Source: Pseudomonas wenzhouensis
GTDB lineage: Bacteria; Pseudomonadota; Gammaproteobacteria; Pseudomonadales; Pseudomonadaceae
Reading direction: 5' to 3'
Length of the DNA: 64,000 bases
NCBI RefSeq assembly: GCF_021029445.1
Contig: NZ_CP072610.1
Coordinates: 3,286,001-3,350,000 of the forward strand
Of the stretch, positions 55,387 through 64,000 are shown one piece after another. The number at the start of each line of letters is the position of its first letter. Position 1 is the first letter of the stretch. Made by a program: the position numbers and the translations under genes. The notes under the pieces were generated by a model. It ran no database searches. It was not told the origin of the DNA and worked only from the letters and a program-made list of their open reading frames with translations.

Positions 55387-56022
55387 ATGACTGACAAGTT
55401 GTTACAACCTGCCGGCCCCGGTCGACCGAAGGATCTTTCCAAACGCCGCGCCATCCTCGATGCGGCCAAGGGTCTGTTCCTGCGCAACGGCTACGATGGC
55501 AGCAGCATGGATGCCATCGCGGCCGAGGCCGGCGTCTCCAAGCTCACGGTGTACAACCATTTCACCGACAAGGAGACCCTGTTCTCCGCAGCAATCGAAG
55601 CCAAGTGCGAGGAGCAACTGCCGGAGCTGCTGTTCGAACTGCCGGATGACGTGCCGCTGGAAAGCCAGCTTGTGGAAATTGCCCGTGGCTTCCTGACGCT
55701 GGTCAACAGCCGTGAATCGGTGGAAATGCACCGGATGATGATAAGCCTGGCCAGCCAGGGTTCGAAGCTCTCGCAGATGTTCTACGAGGCCGGCCCGAAA
55801 AGGATTCAGGAAGAAATGGAAGTGCTCCTGCACAAGGCCGCCAAACGCGGCCTGCTGAGCCTGAATGACCCGCACCTGGCTGCCGACCACTTCTTCAGCC
55901 TGCTCAAGGGCGGCGCACATTTCCGCCTGCTGATCGGCTGCGCTGAGCCGCTGACGGGCGACGCTGCCGAACGTCACGTGCAGGAATCGGTGCAGCTGTT
56001 TCTACGCGCCTATCGGCCCTGA
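55387..56022 (+). CDS. mexL: TetR-family repressor MexL
   Basis: A 211-residue TetR-family repressor: an N-terminal helix-turn-helix at about 22-68 (MDAIAAEAGVSKLTVYNHF) and a helical ligand-binding domain. It is divergent from mexJK with 148 bases between start codons and a strong inverted repeat in that space, the standard layout for autoregulated pump repression. P. aeruginosa MexL is about the same length. Confidence 0.9.
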   Translation: MTDKLLQPAGPGRPKDLSKRRAILDAAKGLFLRNGYDGSSMDAIAAEAGVSKLTVYNHFTDKETLFSAAIEAKCEEQLPELLFELPDDVPLESQLVEIARGFLTLVNSRESVEMHRMMISLASQGSKLSQMFYEAGPKRIQEEMEVLLHKAAKRGLLSLNDPHLAADHFFSLLKGGAHFRLLIGCAEPLTGDAAERHVQESVQLFLRAYRP

Positions 56023-56038
56023 GCGCCTGCGGTGTGCC

Positions 56039-56824
56039 TTATGCGCCAGGCTCCAGCTTCTTCTTCGGATAGATGTCATAACGGCTGGATTTACCCTCCA
56101 GCACATAACCCGGCTTGATCCCCTCGATCGCTGGCGCCTTGCGCGGACGCTTGACCACCACGCGATGACTGGCCAGAGCCAACGCTGCCTCGAGCAGCGC
56201 TGGAGCATCCAGATCGTCTCCGACAAAGGGCCGGAACAGACGCATCTCCTTCTTCACCAGCGCGCTCTTGTCGCGGTGCGGAAACATCGGATCGAGATAA
56301 ACCACCTGCGGCGCCTCGCCCTGCCAGGCGCGCATCAGCTCGATGGCATTACCGGTGAGCAGACGCATGCGCGCCACGATGGGCGCTACCTCGAGGCTCA
56401 GCGCAGCACGTTGCAGGCCATCTTCCAGTAGCGCCGCGACCAGCGGCTGGCGCTCGATCAGGGTCATATCGCAGCCCAGACTGGCCAGCACGAAGGCATC
56501 GCGCCCCAATCCCGCCGTGGCGTCGAGAATGCGTGGGCGAATGCCTGACTGCACCCCCACGGCCTTGGCGATCATCTGCCCGCTGCCGCCACCGAACTGG
56601 CGCCGGTGCGCCGCAGCGCCCTCGACGAAGTCCACCCGCACTGGGCCGGGCGCCTTGTCGCCCAACTCGACCAGTTGCAGCCCATCGTCACCCAACTGCA
56701 GGGCGAACTCGGTGTCGCCCACCAGCGGCAGGCCCAGACGTGCCGCCCACAGAGCTCCCGCTTCGGCGTAGCGAGGATGCAGGACTTGAATGCGGATACT
56801 GGCGTTATGCCGTTCGTCGGTCAT
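56039..56824 (-). CDS. rsmJ: 16S rRNA (guanine-1516-N2)-methyltransferase
   Basis: A 261-residue SAM-dependent methyltransferase (YhiQ/RsmJ) modifying G1516 of 16S rRNA. Motif I is [26 protein letters not shown] and the catalytic motif YLDPMFP is at about residue 186. ATG 56824. It converges on mexL with a 16-base gap, matching the P. aeruginosa order. Confidence 0.93.
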   Translation of the reverse strand: MTDERHNASIRIQVLHPRYAEAGALWAARLGLPLVGDTEFALQLGDDGLQLVELGDKAPGPVRVDFVEGAAAHRRQFGGGSGQMIAKAVGVQSGIRPRILDATAGLGRDAFVLASLGCDMTLIERQPLVAALLEDGLQRAALSLEVAPIVARMRLLTGNAIELMRAWQGEAPQVVYLDPMFPHRDKSALVKKEMRLFRPFVGDDLDAPALLEAALALASHRVVVKRPRKAPAIEGIKPGYVLEGKSSRYDIYPKKKLEPGA

Positions 56825-56930
56825 GAACTCGTTCTGCTCAAAAATCACTCAACGCATCGGCAACGCGGCCGATATGAAAAGAGCGGCATTCTGCCAGACC
56901 CGGCCGCCAACAGCCGCATCGAGTGTGCAT

Positions 56931-57698
56931 ATGTTCGACGCTCTTTCCGCGCCACGCCCAAGCAGCAGCCCTGCCAGCTCTCGCCCACTGGACGGAGAAC
57001 TCGAGAATGCGGCGAATGAATCGATCAATTATCAGATCCTGCGCCGCACCCTGGGTATCGAAGACGAACAGAAACCCGGTGAGATTGCCCGTGAACTGCG
57101 GGAAACCACCGCCCCCCCTGCCGTACCCAGCAGTGCCGCGGTGGTCAGCCAGGCGCTGATCGATCAACGCGGCCTGGAGCTGAGTGTCAACGCCGAGCAG
57201 GCGCCGCAACAGGTCGATCCACTGGTGCTGGATCTGGCCAGCAACGGCTTTACCACCAGCGGCCTGAGCCGGCCGGTGCGCTTCGATCTGGATGCCGACG
57301 GACGTATGGACTCGATCAGCGTACCCACTGGCGACGACGCACTTCTGGCACTGGATCGCAACGGCAATGGGCGTATCGACGACGGCCGCGAACTGTTCGG
57401 CGACCAGCATGGCGCCGCCAACGGCTTCGCCGAACTGGCGCGCTTCGACGATAACGGCGACGGTCGCATCGACGCTGCCGATGCAGTATTCGATACCCTG
57501 CGCCTGCTGCGTTTCGATACCCAGGGCCGCCAGCAGTTGCAGACGCTGGGCGAAGCGGGTGTCGCCGCCATCGACCTGCGCGCCCGCGACGTCAGCATCG
57601 CCCTCGGCGCTTACGACCGGATCGCCCAACTGGGTCGCTTCGAGTTTGCCGATGGGCGCAACGGCCAGGCGGCCGATCTGCTGTTGGCCAAGCGCTAG
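56931..57698 (+). CDS. Calcium-loop hypothetical protein
   Basis: A 255-residue protein of unknown function. After a Ser/Pro-rich N-terminus and a helical stretch it carries DPLVLDLASNGF and three Ca-binding-type loops: DLDADGRMD, DRNGNGRIDDG and DDNGDGRID (about 120-190), then a beta-rich end. No signal peptide, membrane segment or RTX repeats are seen, so it is either cytoplasmic or leaves by a non-Sec route. ATG 56931 is chosen over the upstream ATG 56790, whose extension reads as non-coding. Confidence 0.72.
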   Translation: MFDALSAPRPSSSPASSRPLDGELENAANESINYQILRRTLGIEDEQKPGEIARELRETTAPPAVPSSAAVVSQALIDQRGLELSVNAEQAPQQVDPLVLDLASNGFTTSGLSRPVRFDLDADGRMDSISVPTGDDALLALDRNGNGRIDDGRELFGDQHGAANGFAELARFDDNGDGRIDAADAVFDTLRLLRFDTQGRQQLQTLGEAGVAAIDLRARDVSIALGAYDRIAQLGRFEFADGRNGQAADLLLAKR

Positions 57699-57720
57699 TC
57701 GCGCCGCATCGACATGCGGG

Positions 57721-57772
57721 TAGGGTGCGCCGTGCGCACCGGGAATCACGCGGCGCTTGCTGGCACACCCTA
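57721..57772. repeat. Inverted repeat after the calcium-loop gene
   Basis: TAGGGTGCGCC (57721-57731) and GGCACACCCTA (57762-57772), 10 of 11 complementary, with GGTGCGCCGTGCGCACC inside the left arm. Of the GTAGGGTGCGC type common in Pseudomonas genomes; it may end both convergent transcripts. Confidence 0.65.
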
Positions 57773-57796
57773 GGTAAAGCCGTCCACCGACAGGCG

Positions 57797-57811
57797 TAGG
57801 GCGACGCCCTA
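57797..57811. repeat. Short palindrome TAGGGCG-A-CGCCCTA
   Basis: Fifteen-base palindrome with a one-base centre just before the end of the extensin gene; likely part of the same repetitive patch or a terminator stem. Confidence 0.5.
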
Positions 57812-57826
57812 GGACTCACAAGCGCT

Positions 57827-58528
57827 TCAGCGGCACATCCGCCACATTCCCATATCCACATGAAAGTGGTCACGGTGCGCAGCGTTGTATTGCGGGCCGA
57901 GGGTGACGTTGAAGCTGTCGCAGGCGGCTTCCTGCACCAGGCGCAGAAAGCGCGCCTTGTCGCCCTGCCCCGGCCAGTCACGCAGCACGCTGATGTGCTG
58001 GCCGTCGCGCAGACGGAAGCCGACCATATCCAGCGCGTTGGCATAGGAGTGCTGGCTGGGCCGCTGGCTGCCGGCAATGCTGCGACAGGCAAAGCTGCCG
58101 ACATGCTCGATGCGCGTCACCGGCTGACCGAACACCGCCTGTGCGGCGGGTTGCAGACGGTGGCGCTCGAACAGGGCGAAGCTCACCGCCAGCGGGCAAG
58201 TCGCCATGAAGCTGCTGCTCAGGCCAACGCTGGCACCCTGAATACGCACGGCATTCTCCACCGGGCAGCCAGGCTGCGGCGTGCTGTCGGCCAGGCGTGT
58301 GAAACGCAGGCCGGACGTCGCCAGCGCCAGGTCGCACAGCTCACGATCCTCGCTCAGACGCCAGAGTTTGAAAGGAGTCAGCAGGTTCGGCGCTTCACGC
58401 ACATCCAGCGGCGCCCAGGGGTTGAAACGCGGCGCCACGTCCAGCCAGCCACGCCACAGCGCCAGCAGTAGCCCGGCGCCCAGCAGCAGGGCGAGAAACA
58501 GCAAACGGCCGATGATCCGTATCAGCAT
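57827..58528 (-). CDS. Extensin-family protein (DD-carboxypeptidase-like fold)
   Basis: A 233-residue protein with an N-terminal membrane anchor (about 5-25) and an extensin-like C-terminal domain (PF06904 type). Zinc-ligand-like positions are in SYANALDMVG and HRDHFHVDMG, resembling the peptidoglycan peptidases of the MepA/D-Ala-D-Ala group. It may trim peptidoglycan cross-links, but that is inference. GGAG fits ATG 58528 better than 58534. It starts 12 bases after the DUF72 stop, so the two are probably co-transcribed. Confidence 0.78.
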   Translation of the reverse strand: MLIRIIGRLLFLALLLGAGLLLALWRGWLDVAPRFNPWAPLDVREAPNLLTPFKLWRLSEDRELCDLALATSGLRFTRLADSTPQPGCPVENAVRIQGASVGLSSSFMATCPLAVSFALFERHRLQPAAQAVFGQPVTRIEHVGSFACRSIAGSQRPSQHSYANALDMVGFRLRDGQHISVLRDWPGQGDKARFLRLVQEAACDSFNVTLGPQYNAAHRDHFHVDMGMWRMCR

Positions 58529-58540
58529 CTTCATGCTCCA

Positions 58541-59410
58541 TCAGAGTAAGTCCAGCTGCTCCAGTTCCGGCTCGATCTGCAAGACAGGCAGCTCAGGCAA
58601 GCCGGGCAGGCGCTGCATCAGTTGCTCATGAAAACGCCGCGCCAACTCCGGTGCCAGGCGATTGTCGGATGTATGGGCGAAGACGTAGGGCCGCAGCCCC
58701 TGCTCGATCCAGCCGGCAACCTTGTCCAGCCAGGGCAGCATGAAGGGGTCGTTGGCCAGTAACTCGGGATGACCGATGAAACGCAGCTGCGGGCTCTGAC
58801 TGAACGCGGTAGGCCGGGTCGGCAGGCGCGGTTTCTTGGCCTGCGCATGCAACACGGCCGGCGCCTGCGAGTCGCAGCTGAACAGCGCGCGCGAATCCAG
58901 GCAGATGCGCTCGATACCACGCGCGTGCAACAGGCGATTGAGCCCACGCTCGGCATCGCCTTTGGCGAAGAACTCCGGGTGACGCACCTCGATAGCCAGC
59001 GGCCCATCGCCCCAGTGTTCGATGAATGCCGCCAGCTCAGGCAAGCGCGACGGCCCGAAGCTGGCCGGCAGCTGCAGCCAGTAAGGCGCTACCCGCTCAC
59101 CGAGCGGTGCCAGCAACTGGCGAAACTGCGCGACGGCATCCAGTTGCTGATACAGATCGTCGCTGTGGCTGATATCGCGCGGCAACTTGGCGCAGAAGCG
59201 AAAGTGCATCGGCATCGCCTGCGCCCAGCGCGCAACCGTCTCTTCGCTGGGACTGGCATAGAAGGTGGTGTTGCCTTCCACCGCGTTGAACACCTCGGTG
59301 TAGCGGCTGAGAAATTCCGCCGCCCGGGTATCCTGCGGATACAGCGTGGCGCGCCAGGCCGCTTCGCTCCAGGATGGACAACCCAGATAATAGGGAAGCG
59401 CAGCGCTCAT
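58541..59410 (-). CDS. DUF72/YecE-family protein
   Basis: A 289-residue TIM-barrel-like protein of the DUF72 (YecE) family. Conserved family features include the GCPSWSEAAWRATLYP start, the FNAVEGNTTFYASP motif and the GPLAIEVRHPEFF strand. The family has no proven enzymatic role. ATG 59410 gives the usual length. Upstream of the extensin-like gene on the same strand. Confidence 0.85.
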   Translation of the reverse strand: MSAALPYYLGCPSWSEAAWRATLYPQDTRAAEFLSRYTEVFNAVEGNTTFYASPSEETVARWAQAMPMHFRFCAKLPRDISHSDDLYQQLDAVAQFRQLLAPLGERVAPYWLQLPASFGPSRLPELAAFIEHWGDGPLAIEVRHPEFFAKGDAERGLNRLLHARGIERICLDSRALFSCDSQAPAVLHAQAKKPRLPTRPTAFSQSPQLRFIGHPELLANDPFMLPWLDKVAGWIEQGLRPYVFAHTSDNRLAPELARRFHEQLMQRLPGLPELPVLQIEPELEQLDLL

Positions 59411-59463
59411 CGTTCTGTGCCACGGTCCAGGCTGAAAGACGTGAGCCACGCCATGAAAGAGGG

Positions 59464-59808
59464 TTACGCGTACAGATCGAGTCCGAGCACTTCCTGCGCA
59501 TCGAACTCGCTGGCGTAAGCGGCGGTGGTGCTGTAACTGGCCAATGCCTGAGCGGCACGGTTGCTCAGCGCGGGCTGCTGATAACCCAGATCCTGCGAAC
59601 GGGTCGGCAAGCTGTCGGTGTTGGCACTGCTGGCCTGTACCCGACGAATCTGTGGCGCCGGCTCCAAACCCTGGCTGCTGGCCGGAGCAGCCGGTTGCTC
59701 ACGCTGTACTTCGACCTCTCGCTGCGCCTCACGATAGGGCGTAACCGCAGTCCCCGAACGGGGGCCGCGATCTGGCGAGTAAGAGGGTAAGTAACCGTCG
59801 ATCCGCAT
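59464..59808 (-). CDS. Conserved hypothetical protein (114 aa)
   Basis: A 114-residue, Pro/Gln/Ser-rich protein without signal peptide, membrane segment or known motif; the C-terminal third (AAQALASYSTTAAYASEFDAQEVLGLDLYA) may form two helices. It resembles a disordered protein that sits near tsaB in other pseudomonads, as I recall. Function unknown. Confidence 0.6.
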   Translation of the reverse strand: MRIDGYLPSYSPDRGPRSGTAVTPYREAQREVEVQREQPAAPASSQGLEPAPQIRRVQASSANTDSLPTRSQDLGYQQPALSNRAAQALASYSTTAAYASEFDAQEVLGLDLYA

Positions 59809-59921
59809 CTAGGATTGCTCGGTGGGCTCGGCTGAACAGTGGGAAATACTGGCAATGTAGCGGCGGGCAGCGCCCTTGGCAAATGCCAAGGCGGTCATGC
59901 CCCTCAGCCGCCGACCAGTTG

Positions 59922-60605
59922 TCATGCCGGTGGTGCTTTCGGCGTGGCCACCTGATCGCGCAGGTATACCGGCTGCGCCCGATCGGCCGGCAACGCTTCG
60001 CCACGCGCCCAGGCGAAACGAGCCAGGCTCAGCAGGTCTTCGGCGTGCGGCAGCAGGCTGCCATCCATGCCCGCAGGCCTGAGGGCGATACGCGCAGCAA
60101 AGGTGCCCCAGCCGGTGCCGGCGCCGAACCAATCACCATCGCTGCCACGCGGCGCTTCGGCCTGCTCCGGCGGCAACACGGCCTCCTGACCGAGCAGACG
60201 CATTTCGCCGGCTTCGGCGCGGTAGCACCCCCAATACACTTCGTCCATGCGCGCGTCGATGGCGGCTGCAACCTGGGTCGCGCCCTGCTCGCGCAGCGCA
60301 CGCTGGGCCAGCACGGCCAGGTTGGACACCGGCAATACCGGGCGTTCCAGGGCGAAGGCCAGCCCCTGCACCACGCCGATGGCGATACGCACACCCGTAA
60401 AGGCGCCGGGACCACGGCCGAAAGCAATGCCATCCAGCGCTGAGGCGCTGATGCCCGCCTCACCCAGCAACTGCTGGATCATCGGCAACAAACGCTGCGC
60501 ATGCAGGCGCGGGGCAACTTCATAGTGGCTGAGCACGCGCCCGTCATGCAGCAGCGCGACGGAGCAGGCTTCGGTTGCAGTATCGAGGGCCAGGAGAGTG
60601 GTCAT
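59922..60605 (-). CDS. tsaB: tRNA N6-adenosine threonylcarbamoyltransferase subunit TsaB
   Basis: A 227-residue ASKHA-fold protein (YeaZ) that, with TsaD and TsaE, transfers threonylcarbamoyl to A37 of ANN-decoding tRNAs. The motif LALDTATEACSVAL opens the protein and FGRGPGAFTGVRIAIGVVQGLA is the family's phosphate region. It lacks the active site of TsaD and acts as its scaffold. Followed by the 114-aa hypothetical gene. Confidence 0.93.
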   Translation of the reverse strand: MTTLLALDTATEACSVALLHDGRVLSHYEVAPRLHAQRLLPMIQQLLGEAGISASALDGIAFGRGPGAFTGVRIAIGVVQGLAFALERPVLPVSNLAVLAQRALREQGATQVAAAIDARMDEVYWGCYRAEAGEMRLLGQEAVLPPEQAEAPRGSDGDWFGAGTGWGTFAARIALRPAGMDGSLLPHAEDLLSLARFAWARGEALPADRAQPVYLRDQVATPKAPPA

Positions 60606-60709
60606 TGCATTTTGACGGCTGAAGAAAAAGAGCCGGCATTAGACCGGCTCGACGCATTTTTTTCCAGCACCATGACGGCGCCCGGCTCGCGCCGGGCGAC
60701 CGACGGAAC

Positions 60710-61478
60710 TTACCAGGGCTCGACCACCGGCTCGGCCTCCCAGCCTTTGAGCGGCGCCTTGGACCAGGTGCCATAACCGGCATTGGGGAACACGATCCAC
60801 TCCACACCCCATTTGCCCGACTCGTCGGCAACGGTCTTGCGCTGGGCATCGAGCGGTGTCTTGCGAAAACGCGCATCGAAGTCATGCAGCGTATCGCCCA
60901 GCAGCATGATGATCTGGTGATCGGCGCTGACGATGGCGCTCTACCTTGGGCGGGCCGAGCAGCAGCACGCTCTCCTCCGACACCTGCGGCAGGCCCAGCT
61001 TGTTCAGGGTGGCCAGGGTGTACGGCTTCTGCTCATCGGAGCGGTCGGAGATGTAGCGAATGGTCACGCCGAGCGTGTCCGCATGCTCGAGAAACTTCTT
61101 CGCACCGGGGATCAGCTCAGGGGTGCCGTCACGCTCCCAGGGCAGCCAGGTGTCCCAGGCATCGTACTGGTGACAATTGGCCAGATCACGGGCGAGCAAG
61201 GCGCTGTTGTCGATCACGGTTTCATCGAGGTCGGTGACGATGGCCAGCTTCGACGGATCCTTGGCCGCGGCCACCGCCTTGTCGAGTTTCTCGGTGGCGA
61301 TGTTGTAGGCCTGCAACTGCAGCGCCTGGACTTCCGCCGACTGCTGCTGAAAGCGCAGGCCCATGGTGAACTTGGCCACGGCACAGTCCGCCTTGCCCTC
61401 GGCGGAGCTGTCGGCAAATGCCAGTGGAGCGCTCAGCAGCGATACGGCAAGGCCCAGCCAGATGCGTTTGTCGGTCAT
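60710..61478 (-). pseudogene. Class C acid phosphatase (HAD superfamily), frameshifted
   Basis: A secreted acid phosphatase/5'-nucleotidase of the e(P4)/OlpA kind, split over two frames. The first part (61478 down to about 60942) has a signal peptide (cleavage near AFA) and the HAD motif VTDLDETVIDNS. The second continues with IMLLGDTLHDFDARF and WIVFPNAGYGTW. The break is at 60935-60945, where a GC-repeat GCGCGCC appears shortened to GCGCC; two inserted bases restore one frame of about 260 residues. Either a true mutation or an assembly error. Phosphatase function would be lost if real. Sits between tsaB and adk. Confidence 0.82.
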
Positions 61479-61611
61479 TGCATACCCTCTTCCTGATTGG
61501 TTATCGACACGCCCCGGCGCCAGCCGGGAACTGCATCATCGATACTAACGAGCCCGCAACGCAGACCCATGCTTCAGAGCGACCCAAACGTATCCGCGTT
61601 CCCAGAAACGA

Positions 61612-61631
61612 CAAGACCCCTTTCGGGGCCT
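61612..61631 (-). terminator. Terminator of adk
   Basis: Stem AAG-x-CCCC/GGGG-x-CTT with a TTTC loop. Read on the minus strand it is followed by a T-rich stretch, 28-47 bases after the adk stop. Confidence 0.7.
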
Positions 61632-61658
61632 TGGTAAAACACGCCTGACGCTCTGGAT

Positions 61659-62324
<666 letters not shown>

Positions 62325-62529
62325 TTATGTAGTAATCGGTCGGACTCGCCTCGTGGGGCCAATCTCTTGAATGTTTGCGGCAGCTGTAGCGGCCAAAAGG
62401 CTGCTCAAGATACACAGCGCACCCCGGGCGCACAAGCCGCCAAAAGTCGGATAAAACTCCTCGTTCTGGCGACGCTTGCACGCTTTTTGGCTGGGGCAGA
62501 CCCTCAATTCACCAGCGCCTCCGAGCCCT

Positions 62530-64000
62530 TCAACCGGTGTTGCGCAAGCCGGCTGCGATACCTGCCACGCTGACCAACAGCGCCTGCTCCAGAGGGCTCT
62601 CCGGCGCCTGTTGACGTTGCCGACAGCGCGCCAACAGCTCGGCTTGCAACAGGTGCAGGGGGTCGAGATAGGTGTTGCGTACGCTGATCGATTCCAGGGT
62701 TTCCGGATTGTGCGCGAGCAGCCGCGACTGCCCGGTCAGTTCCAGCACGGCAGCGCACGCCTGCGACAATAGGTCGCGTAACTGCGCCCCCAGCGGCTGC
62801 AGTGCCGGCTCGACCAGGCGCTCGTCGTAGAGCGCAGCGATGCTGGCGTCAGCCTTGGTCAGCACCATTTCCAGCATGTCGATGCGTGTGCGGAAGAAAG
62901 GCCAGCGCTCACGCATATCCTTCAGCAACTCGGCGTCGCCCCCCGCCAACGCCTGCCCCAGCGCCTGCTCCCAGCCGAGCCAGGCCGGCAGCATCAGACG
63001 GGTCTGGGTCCAGGCGAAAATCCACGGGATGGCCCGCAGGCTCTCCACACCGCCCTCGCGCCGCTTGGCCGGGCGACTGCCCAGCGGCAAACGCCCAAGC
63101 TCCTGCTCCGGCGTGGCCTGGCGAAAATACTCGACGAACTGCGGATGCTCGCGTACCACGCCGCGATAGGCCTTGACCCCGACCTCGGCCAGGCGGTCCA
63201 TCATCGCCCGCCAGCTCGGCTCCGGCGCCGGAGGCGGCAGCAGCGTGGCTTCCAGCACGGCAGCCAGGTACAGATTGAGATTCTGCTCGGCGATATCCGG
63301 CAGGCCGAACTTGAAACGGATCATCTCGCCCTGCTCGGTGGTGCGGAAACGCCCCGCCACCGAGCCCGGCGGTTGCGACAGGATGGCGGCGTGCGCCGGG
63401 CCACCCCCGCGACCGACGGTGCCACCGCGACCGTGGAACAGGAGCAACTCGACCTGATGTTCGCGGCACAGACGCACCAGCTCTTCCTGCGCGCGGTACT
63501 GTGCCCAGGCTGCAGCGGTGGTGCCGGCGTCCTTGGCCGAGTCGGAATAGCCGATCATCACTTCCTGCGGGCCATGCAGACGCGCGCGATAGCCGGGCAG
63601 GCCGAGCAGGCGGTCGACCACCGGCCCGGCATGGTCGAGATCGGCCAGCGTCTCGAACAGTGGCACCACGCGCATCGGCCGGCGCAACCCGGCCTCCTTG
63701 AGCAGCAGTTGCACCGCCAGCACATCGGAGGCGGCACCAGCCATGGAGATCACATAGGAACCCAGCGAGGCGGCAGGCGCAGCGGCCACCTCACGGCAGG
63801 TAGCGAGCACTTCGGCGGTATCGGCAGAGGGTCGATAGTCGCTCGGCAACAGCGGCCGGCGGCTGTCCAGCTCACGCTGGAGAAAGCTCAGGCGCGCCTC
63901 CTCATCCCATTCGGCATAGCGACCAAGGCCGAGGTAATCGGTGATTTCCGACAGCGCCGCCGCGTGCCGGGTAGCGTCCTGGCGCACATCGAGGCGCACC
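62530..64000 (-). CDS. ppc: Phosphoenolpyruvate carboxylase, C-terminal part (runs off the window)
   Basis: The last 489 or so residues of PEP carboxylase, which makes oxaloacetate from PEP and bicarbonate to refill the TCA cycle. Visible landmarks are [10 protein letters not shown], the glycine-rich catalytic loop [27 protein letters not shown] and the invariant C-terminus ending RNTG (the allosteric/catalytic tail). The true start is beyond base 64000, because the frame remains open to the edge. Confidence 0.97.
   Translation of the reverse strand, partial: VRLDVRQDATRHAAALSEITDYLGLGRYAEWDEEARLSFLQRELDSRRPLLPSDYRPSADTAEVLATCREVAAAPAASLGSYVISMAGAASDVLAVQLLLKEAGLRRPMRVVPLFETLADLDHAGPVVDRLLGLPGYRARLHGPQEVMIGYSDSAKDAGTTAAAWAQYRAQEELVRLCREHQVELLLFHGRGGTVGRGGGPAHAAILSQPPGSVAGRFRTTEQGEMIRFKFGLPDIAEQNLNLYLAAVLEATLLPPPAPEPSWRAMMDRLAEVGVKAYRGVVREHPQFVEYFRQATPEQELGRLPLGSRPAKRREGGVESLRAIPWIFAWTQTRLMLPAWLGWEQALGQALAGGDAELLKDMRERWPFFRTRIDMLEMVLTKADASIAALYDERLVEPALQPLGAQLRDLLSQACAAVLELTGQSRLLAHNPETLESISVRNTYLDPLHLLQAELLARCRQRQQAPESPLEQALLVSVAGIAAGLRNTG

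Noticed and set aside
62476..62772. 98-codon plus-strand frame at the end of ppc
   Set aside because: It overlaps the ppc C-terminus in antisense and has no supporting features.

Overview
The window is a 64-kb piece of a Pseudomonas chromosome. I place it in Pseudomonas because several gene blocks follow the order I remember for P. aeruginosa: a Pct-type chemoreceptor with purU, mvaT and sbcB; sodB with bifA, a GIDE-domain gene, lemA and icmP; grxD with argF and an ABC ATPase gene; glpR with glpD; mexL, mexJ and mexK followed by rsmJ; and tsaB, adk and ppc. Base composition is high GC throughout. No phage, insertion sequence, tRNA, rRNA or CRISPR array was seen. Family names and the synteny come from memory and reading, not from a database search.

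Layout. 1-7.6 kb is a sugar-acid locus: uronate dehydrogenase, an SMP-30 lactonase, a three-gene TRAP transporter, an EamA exporter, a FadR-type GntR regulator and an aldose 1-epimerase. 7.8-13.2 kb holds a small conserved protein, a HerA-like ATPase, an amino-acid-type chemoreceptor, a CBS-domain protein with a small partner, and purU. 13.5-15.5 kb holds mvaT (H-NS-like silencer) and sbcB. 15.7-23.4 kb is a tightly coupled membrane/MoxR/DUF58 operon of unknown function. 23.6-29.7 kb holds sodB, the c-di-GMP phosphodiesterase bifA, a GIDE/LemA pair, and the iron-linked imelysin lipoprotein icmP behind a near-perfect palindrome. 29.8-35.9 kb holds a GNAT acetyltransferase, a giant transporter-fused hybrid kinase (MxtR-like), rmuC and a Sel1-repeat protein.

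36.5-39.6 kb is the ydbH-ynbE-ydbL operon, which in enterobacteria forms an inner-to-outer-membrane lipid bridge. It is followed by grxD, a REP doublet, an orphan molybdopterin oxidoreductase, and argF translationally coupled to an ABC ATPase. 44.7-50.2 kb contains a PhzF-family gene and the glycerol genes glpK, glpR and glpD, with ybaK between glpK and glpR, no glpF, and two matching GlpR-type sites. 50.4-56.0 kb holds bacterioferritin and the mexJK efflux pump with its divergent repressor mexL. 56.0-64.0 kb holds rsmJ, a calcium-loop protein, an extensin-like protein, a DUF72 protein, tsaB, a frameshifted class C acid phosphatase, adk and the C-terminal part of ppc, which runs off the right edge.

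The best candidates for undescribed biology are the 15.7-23.4 kb MoxR/DUF58/SpoIIM/RDD operon, the GIDE-EF-hand/LemA pair, the calcium-loop protein at 56.9 kb, and the unexplained 560-bp gap before ydbH. Most of the rest is core Pseudomonas housekeeping.
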